NCBI GenBank assembly: GCA_013822685.1
Contig: PNKV01000019.1
Location: 1 to 64,000, forward strand
Length of the DNA stretch: 64,000 nucleotides
Direction of reading: 5' to 3'
From: Leptothrix sp. (in: b-proteobacteria)
Lineage (GTDB): Bacteria > Pseudomonadota > Gammaproteobacteria > Burkholderiales > Burkholderiaceae_C
Shown here: piece after piece, positions 60,675-64,000 of the stretch
How the letters are laid out: the number at the start of each line of letters is the position of its first letter
Position numbering within the stretch: position 1 is the first letter of the stretch
The notes under the pieces: model-generated
What the model saw: the letters and a program-made list of their open reading frames with translations, nothing else
What the model was told of the DNA's origin: nothing
Database searches by the model: none
Program-made: the position numbers and the translations under genes

Positions 60675-61046
60675 ATGGGACAGACGGTTTTGGTAGTGGA
60701 CGACAATGCCTTGAATCGCGAGTTGTTGCGATTGGTGTTGGAGCAGCAGGGGTATGCGGTTGTCGAGGCCACAACGGCCGAAGAAGCGTTGGCCATGCTC
60801 CGCGAAAATCAGCCGTCGCTGGTGCTGATGGACTGCCATCTGCCAGGCATGGACGGCCTGGCGGCCACGCGTGAAATCAAAGGTGCCGATGCCACTTGCG
60901 GCATCCCCGTGGTGGCCGTGACGGCCCATGCCATGCCTGGTGATCGTGAACGCGCCCTGGCAGCGGGTTGCAACGAGTACATCTCCAAACCAGTGGATTT
61001 TTCCCGCCTGATGACCATCGTGAGCACCTTGGCGCCCTCGGCCTGA
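60675..61046 (+). CDS. Single-domain response regulator (CheY/DivK-like)
   Basis: A 123-residue receiver with no output domain. It has acidic pair VVDDNALNR, phospho-acceptor Asp in LVLMDCHLPGMDG, switch Thr in VAVTAHAM and Lys in YISKPVDFSRL. Its closest shape is DivK, or receivers cut from hybrid kinases, rather than CheY of chemotaxis. The partner is unknown. It converges on a small hypothetical gene 15 bases beyond its stop, and its upstream region contains the long-loop hairpin. Confidence 0.92.
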   Translation: MGQTVLVVDDNALNRELLRLVLEQQGYAVVEATTAEEALAMLRENQPSLVLMDCHLPGMDGLAATREIKGADATCGIPVVAVTAHAMPGDRERALAAGCNEYISKPVDFSRLMTIVSTLAPSA

Positions 61047-61061
61047 CAGGCTGGAATAACG

Positions 61062-61286
61062 CTAAAGGCGCGTCAGCGCTTCGCGTATGCGCTCAATGGT
61101 GTGTGCCATGGGTGCCTTGCTTGACACCTCCAGCCCCAATTGGCGCGCAATGTGGTTGACCTTGGCCGGGTTGAGCGGCAGGCCGCCGTTGTCCACTGCT
61201 TTGACCAAGTCCCGAGCCTGCTGGATCTCCGCTGAGCAAGCCGGACGAGGCGAGAAAAAACGGGTCAACTGTTTGACGAACTGCAT
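61062..61286 (-). CDS. Small conserved hypothetical protein beside the chemoreceptor
   Basis: A 74-residue helical protein: MQFVKQLTRFFSPRPACSAE, then ARDLVKAVDNGGLPLNPAKV, NHIARQLGLEVSSKAPMAHT and a basic end. Similar small proteins recur in Burkholderiales, but no function is known to me. ATG 61286 lies 17 bases downstream of the chemoreceptor stop on the same strand, so it may share its message. The longer in-frame frame overlaps the chemoreceptor and is a shadow. Confidence 0.65.
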   Translation of the reverse strand: MQFVKQLTRFFSPRPACSAEIQQARDLVKAVDNGGLPLNPAKVNHIARQLGLEVSSKAPMAHTIERIREALTRL

Positions 61287-61302
61287 GTTGACCCGTTGAG
61301 TT

Positions 61303-62850
61303 TCAGCGAAACACACCCACCGCATCGGCCAGGCTGGCCATTTGCTGCTTGACGCTTTCAGATGCCGCTGTGCCTTGCTCAACCAGGGCAGCATTCTGCT
61401 GGGTGATCTGGTCAAGGTGGCCAATGGCTTGGCCGACTTGGGCAATGCCCGCATTTTGCTCTTGCGTGGCCGAGCTGATCTCTGCGATCAAGTCCGACAC
61501 CCGCTGAACCTGCGTGACGATGTCGCCCATGGTTTGCCCGGCGTCGTTGACCTGCCTGGAGCCGGCCTCCACCTTGTCCACGCTCTCATTGATGAGGGCT
61601 TTGATCTCTTTGGCGGCGCCCGCGCTGCGGTGCGCCAGGCTTCTCACTTCACTGGCCACCACCGCGAAACCACGGCCTTGCTCGCCAGCGCGCGCGGCTT
61701 CCACGGCGGCATTCAACGCCAGGATGTTGGTTTGGAAGGCGATGCTGTCAATCACGCCAATGATGTCGGCGATCTTCTTGGAGCTGTGCGTGATGTCGTT
61801 CATGGTGGCGACCACCTCTGACACGGCACGGCCACCCTTGGCAGCCGCCTCACTGGCCGAGCCCGAGAGTTGGTTGGCCTGGCTGGCGGTGTCCGCGTTG
61901 TTCTTCACGGTCACGGTCATCTGCTCCATCGACGAGGCGGTTTCCTCAACACTGGCCGCGGCCTGTTCGGTGCGAGAGCTCAGGTCATTGTTGCCTTGCG
62001 CGATTTCATTGGTGGCCGTCTGCACGTTCAAGACCTGCCCGCGGACATCGTCGATGACCCAGCGGAACATCAGGCCAAGCTGGCCGATGGTTCGCATGGT
62101 CATGCCGATTTCATCGACGCGGTCCATGTGCAAGGCTTTGTGCTTGTCGCCCGAAGCCACGCGCAGGGCTTGGTCGCGCATTTGTTCCAGCGGCCGGGCA
62201 ATCTGGCTTTCAAGAGACCAGTTGGCCAGCAAAGACAGCACGGCAACGGCCCCGGAAAAACCAAGAAGCGCCATGCCGTTCGCCATCCCCAAGGCCCACG
62301 CCGCGCCAATCAGTGCAGGCACCAGTAACAGCAGGGTCGATCGAATGCGCCAGCGCACGGGCATGGTCTGGAACACCGACATCCAGGCGGCAGCGCCCGT
62401 GCGGATGATCAAACCCTTGTGGAAACGGCGGTTATCGGCCTTGCCTTCGCGGAATTCGCGGTAAAGGTTCTCTGCGGCGGCGATTTCTTCATTGGAGGCC
62501 TTGGTGCGAACCGACATGTAGCCGGTTTGCTTGCCCTGGCGCACCACGGGCGTCGCATCGGCGCGAACCCAGTAGTGGTCGCCATTTTTACGGCGGTTTT
62601 TGACCAGGGCCGTCCAGGGTTGGCCCGCCTTGAGGGTGGCCCACATGTCGGCAAAGGCCTCGGTGGGCATGTCCGGGTGGCGCACCAGGTTGTGCGGTTG
62701 CCCTTGTATTTCTTCGCGGGTGTAGCCACTGACGGAGACAAAAGCGTCGTTGGCGTAGGTGATGTGGCTCTGGGTGTCCGTGGTGGACATCAGGGTGGCA
62801 TCGTCGGGAAACTCAAAGGCTTTTTGAGTGACAGGTTGGTTGTTGCGCAT
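61303..62850 (-). CDS. PAS-domain methyl-accepting chemotaxis protein (Aer-like)
   Basis: A 515-residue receptor. The N-terminal PAS (1-120, [40 protein letters not shown]) resembles Aer, which binds FAD. Two membrane segments close together (about 172-215) suggest no periplasmic domain, and a HAMP-like part follows. The signalling tip is [35 protein letters not shown]. It should report energy or redox state to CheA/CheW. No C-terminal methylation-enzyme docking pentapeptide is seen. A sigma28-like promoter precedes it, consistent with the motility regulon. Confidence 0.93.
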   Translation of the reverse strand: MRNNQPVTQKAFEFPDDATLMSTTDTQSHITYANDAFVSVSGYTREEIQGQPHNLVRHPDMPTEAFADMWATLKAGQPWTALVKNRRKNGDHYWVRADATPVVRQGKQTGYMSVRTKASNEEIAAAENLYREFREGKADNRRFHKGLIIRTGAAAWMSVFQTMPVRWRIRSTLLLLVPALIGAAWALGMANGMALLGFSGAVAVLSLLANWSLESQIARPLEQMRDQALRVASGDKHKALHMDRVDEIGMTMRTIGQLGLMFRWVIDDVRGQVLNVQTATNEIAQGNNDLSSRTEQAAASVEETASSMEQMTVTVKNNADTASQANQLSGSASEAAAKGGRAVSEVVATMNDITHSSKKIADIIGVIDSIAFQTNILALNAAVEAARAGEQGRGFAVVASEVRSLAHRSAGAAKEIKALINESVDKVEAGSRQVNDAGQTMGDIVTQVQRVSDLIAEISSATQEQNAGIAQVGQAIGHLDQITQQNAALVEQGTAASESVKQQMASLADAVGVFR

Positions 62851-62905
62851 GGAGCCGCCCTGACTGGTTGGGTGAGACCGGTCACTGCAATTGAATCAGC
62901 CGGTC

Positions 62906-62921
62906 AGATCATTTCTGATCT
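62906..62921. repeat. Inverted repeat between the chemoreceptor and hemerythrin genes
   Basis: AGATCA-TTTC-TGATCT is a perfect 6-bp inverted repeat; on the minus strand its loop is GAAA, a stable tetraloop. It lies where transcription from the sigma28-like promoter would start, so it could be an operator or a 5' RNA hairpin. It may also terminate the hemerythrin transcript weakly. Confidence 0.4.
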
Positions 62922-62925
62922 TTCC

Positions 62926-62953
62926 ATATCGGAACGGGCGTCGTTATTCTTTA
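62926..62953 (-). promoter_or_regulatory. Candidate sigma28 (FliA) promoter of the chemoreceptor
   Basis: On the minus strand TAAAG (from 62953) is followed by TCCGATAT (62933-62926); the FliA consensus is TAAA-N15-GCCGATAA. The -10 matches six of eight positions, and the spacer is one base longer than the usual. About 75 bases lie between it and the receptor start. Confidence 0.5.
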
Positions 62954-62985
62954 GAACATTCGGTTTTGCGGCCAATTCCGGGCTT

Positions 62986-63561
62986 TCAGGGCGACTGTTC
63001 TTCATCCGGATTCAACAGGCCATCGCGGCGCTCGGCCATTTCGCGGCGCATGGCGTTGATGTCTTGCGAGCTCAGCTGGGCTTTGGCGCGGGGATAGACC
63101 AGGCGTTCTTCCTCCTCGATGTGCTGACGGCACAGGGCCGTGAATCTCAGGGCCAGCTCCCGGATCTCGCCGAGGTGGGGGTGGCTGTAACCCCGCGCGA
63201 TCATGTCCAGATAGGGCACCAGGCGCAGCCATTGGGCTTCGATCTCGACATGGTCCTGCCTAAGGTGCTCGATCATGCGGACCATCTCCGGATCACCGCT
63301 TTGCACCAGGCTGGGAAACACGTGTTGCTCCTCATCCAAGTGGTGAGGCAGCCCGGTGGTGGTAAAGAACAGATGAATGCTCCGCGACAGCGTCCTGGCC
63401 GTGGCATCGACCCCTTGCGCGTTCACATGCTCGATCAGCGTGTGCAGATCGTCCAGCATCGATAGGATCTCTTGATGGCAGCTGTCCAGGACATCAAAGG
63501 GCAGGGGGGCGTAGAAGGCGGCTTGTGCGTGTGACAAGGGCCGGTCGGATGAGTGCGTCAT
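62986..63561 (-). CDS. Hemerythrin-domain protein
   Basis: A 191-residue protein with a four-helix hemerythrin fold that should hold a di-iron O2/NO-binding site. Metal-ligand candidates are visible: DVLDSCHQEILSML (His), GLPHHLDEEQHVFP (HHxxxE pattern plus His), RQDHVEIEAQ, and HIEEEERLVYP (His/Glu). The protein is longer than the single-domain family (about 130) by C- and N-terminal extensions. Hemerythrins may sense or buffer oxygen or nitric oxide. It lies next to the Aer-like chemoreceptor on the same strand, separated by 135 bases. Confidence 0.88.
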   Translation of the reverse strand: MTHSSDRPLSHAQAAFYAPLPFDVLDSCHQEILSMLDDLHTLIEHVNAQGVDATARTLSRSIHLFFTTTGLPHHLDEEQHVFPSLVQSGDPEMVRMIEHLRQDHVEIEAQWLRLVPYLDMIARGYSHPHLGEIRELALRFTALCRQHIEEEERLVYPRAKAQLSSQDINAMRREMAERRDGLLNPDEEQSP

Positions 63562-63699
63562 AGGGCCCCTCCAGGGTCATCGACATGCATAAGCACCTGG
63601 CGCAATGGGTTCATAATCGTCTCCATCCAAGCTGCCGTCCAGACTTCCGAAAATAGTCCATGGCCCTGGAATTCCTTTGCGCAAGATCAAGAAATCAAC

Positions 63700-64000
63700 G
63701 TGTCAAGCCCAGTTCACATTGCCGTTGTCGATGACGAGCCCGAGATCACCTTGTTGCTCAGCAACTACCTCTCTGGTCATGGGTTCCGGGTGAGTGCGCT
63801 TCATTCTGGCGCGGCCTTGATGGCGATGATGGCGCTGGACGCGCCTCAAGTGGTGTTGCTCGACCTGGGGCTGCCCGGCGAAGACGGCTTGAGCATCGCC
63901 CGCCAGCTTCGCGAAAAATGGCGCTGCGGCCTGTTGATCGTGACTGGCCGTGGCGATCCTGTGGACAAGGTGGTCGGACTTGAACTGGGCGCAGATGATT
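63700..64000 (+). CDS. OmpR-family response regulator, 3'-truncated by window edge
   Basis: The first 100 residues of a receiver domain: HIAVVDDEPEITLLLSNYLS with the acidic pocket, phospho-acceptor Asp in VVLLDLGLPGEDGLSIA, switch Thr in LIVTGRGD, and VVGLELGADD at the end of helix 4. These features fit the OmpR/TorR-type receivers, whose winged-helix output would be beyond the window. GTG at 63700 is the only in-frame start after an upstream run without Met; no good ribosome site is seen. It is divergent from the hemerythrin gene. Confidence 0.85.
   Translation, partial: MSSPVHIAVVDDEPEITLLLSNYLSGHGFRVSALHSGAALMAMMALDAPQVVLLDLGLPGEDGLSIARQLREKWRCGLLIVTGRGDPVDKVVGLELGADD

Overview
The window looks like the chromosome of a Gram-negative betaproteobacterium of the order Burkholderiales (Comamonadaceae/Aquabacterium-like). 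It is GC-rich with a very high coding density. Gene order and protein types fit that group: imuA-imuB-dnaE2 mutasome, single-lipoyl aceF beside a lipoyl-fused lpdA, grpE-dnaK-dnaJ with Hsp15 nearby, a RelA-type (p)ppGpp synthetase, and a long-form leuA. Species cannot be named from sequence alone. Most of the window is core genome.

Layout. 1-5000: end of peptide deformylase, a MarC-type membrane protein, a PAS/GAF/GGDEF diguanylate cyclase, and a leftward NfeD-SPFH-DUF2237 operon. 5100-9660: a PLP basic amino-acid decarboxylase, then a leftward pair made of a REC-TPR protein and a minimal histidine kinase. 9800-12450: a three-gene ABC importer of the NMT1/THI5 type. 12500-16860: heat-shock block dnaJ, dnaK, grpE and hslR, with a good sigma32-type promoter before grpE. 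16965-23221: a small lysine-rich protein, mnmC with a decayed methyltransferase half, 3-hydroxybutyrate dehydrogenase, an alpha/beta hydrolase overlapping relA, and tRNA-Val(GAC). 23300-24450: a base-composition-shifted acyltransferase next to the tRNA, a possible insertion. 24660-33510: a DUF6496 protein, serA divergent from a D-2-hydroxyglutarate-dehydrogenase-like flavoprotein, 1-Cys peroxiredoxin, small hydrolase, XRE-cupin regulator, mop-metY, and a heme-barrel/DUF1624/rpiA operon. 33530-37100: folD-prlC-glutaredoxin operon. 37200-46510: a FixLJ-like two-component pair divergent from the complete pyruvate dehydrogenase operon aceE-aceF-lpdA. 46580-47910: a small basic protein and an Xre-RES toxin-antitoxin pair. 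47911-53164: SOS mutagenesis operon imuA-imuB-dnaE2 under a perfect LexA box. 53206-55560: leuA with a small downstream gene, preceded by what looks like a complete leucine attenuator (leader peptide, antiterminator arm, terminator). 55560-58780: an isolated pilin-like protein and two overlapping paralogous diguanylate cyclases. 58930-64000: tag, an FMN reductase, a single-domain response regulator, a PAS-type chemoreceptor with a candidate sigma28 promoter, a hemerythrin, and the start of an OmpR-family regulator.

Together the genes cover central metabolism (pyruvate dehydrogenase, serine, leucine and methionine synthesis, folate), protein quality control, the stringent response, and several signal-transduction modules (three diguanylate cyclases, three kinases or kinase partners, one chemoreceptor). 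I saw no CRISPR array, insertion sequence or prophage. The strongest candidates for something undescribed are the leuA attenuator in 55374-55517, the degenerate MnmC, and the REC-TPR/minimal-kinase module. No database search was possible; all family calls are from recognised motifs and order.
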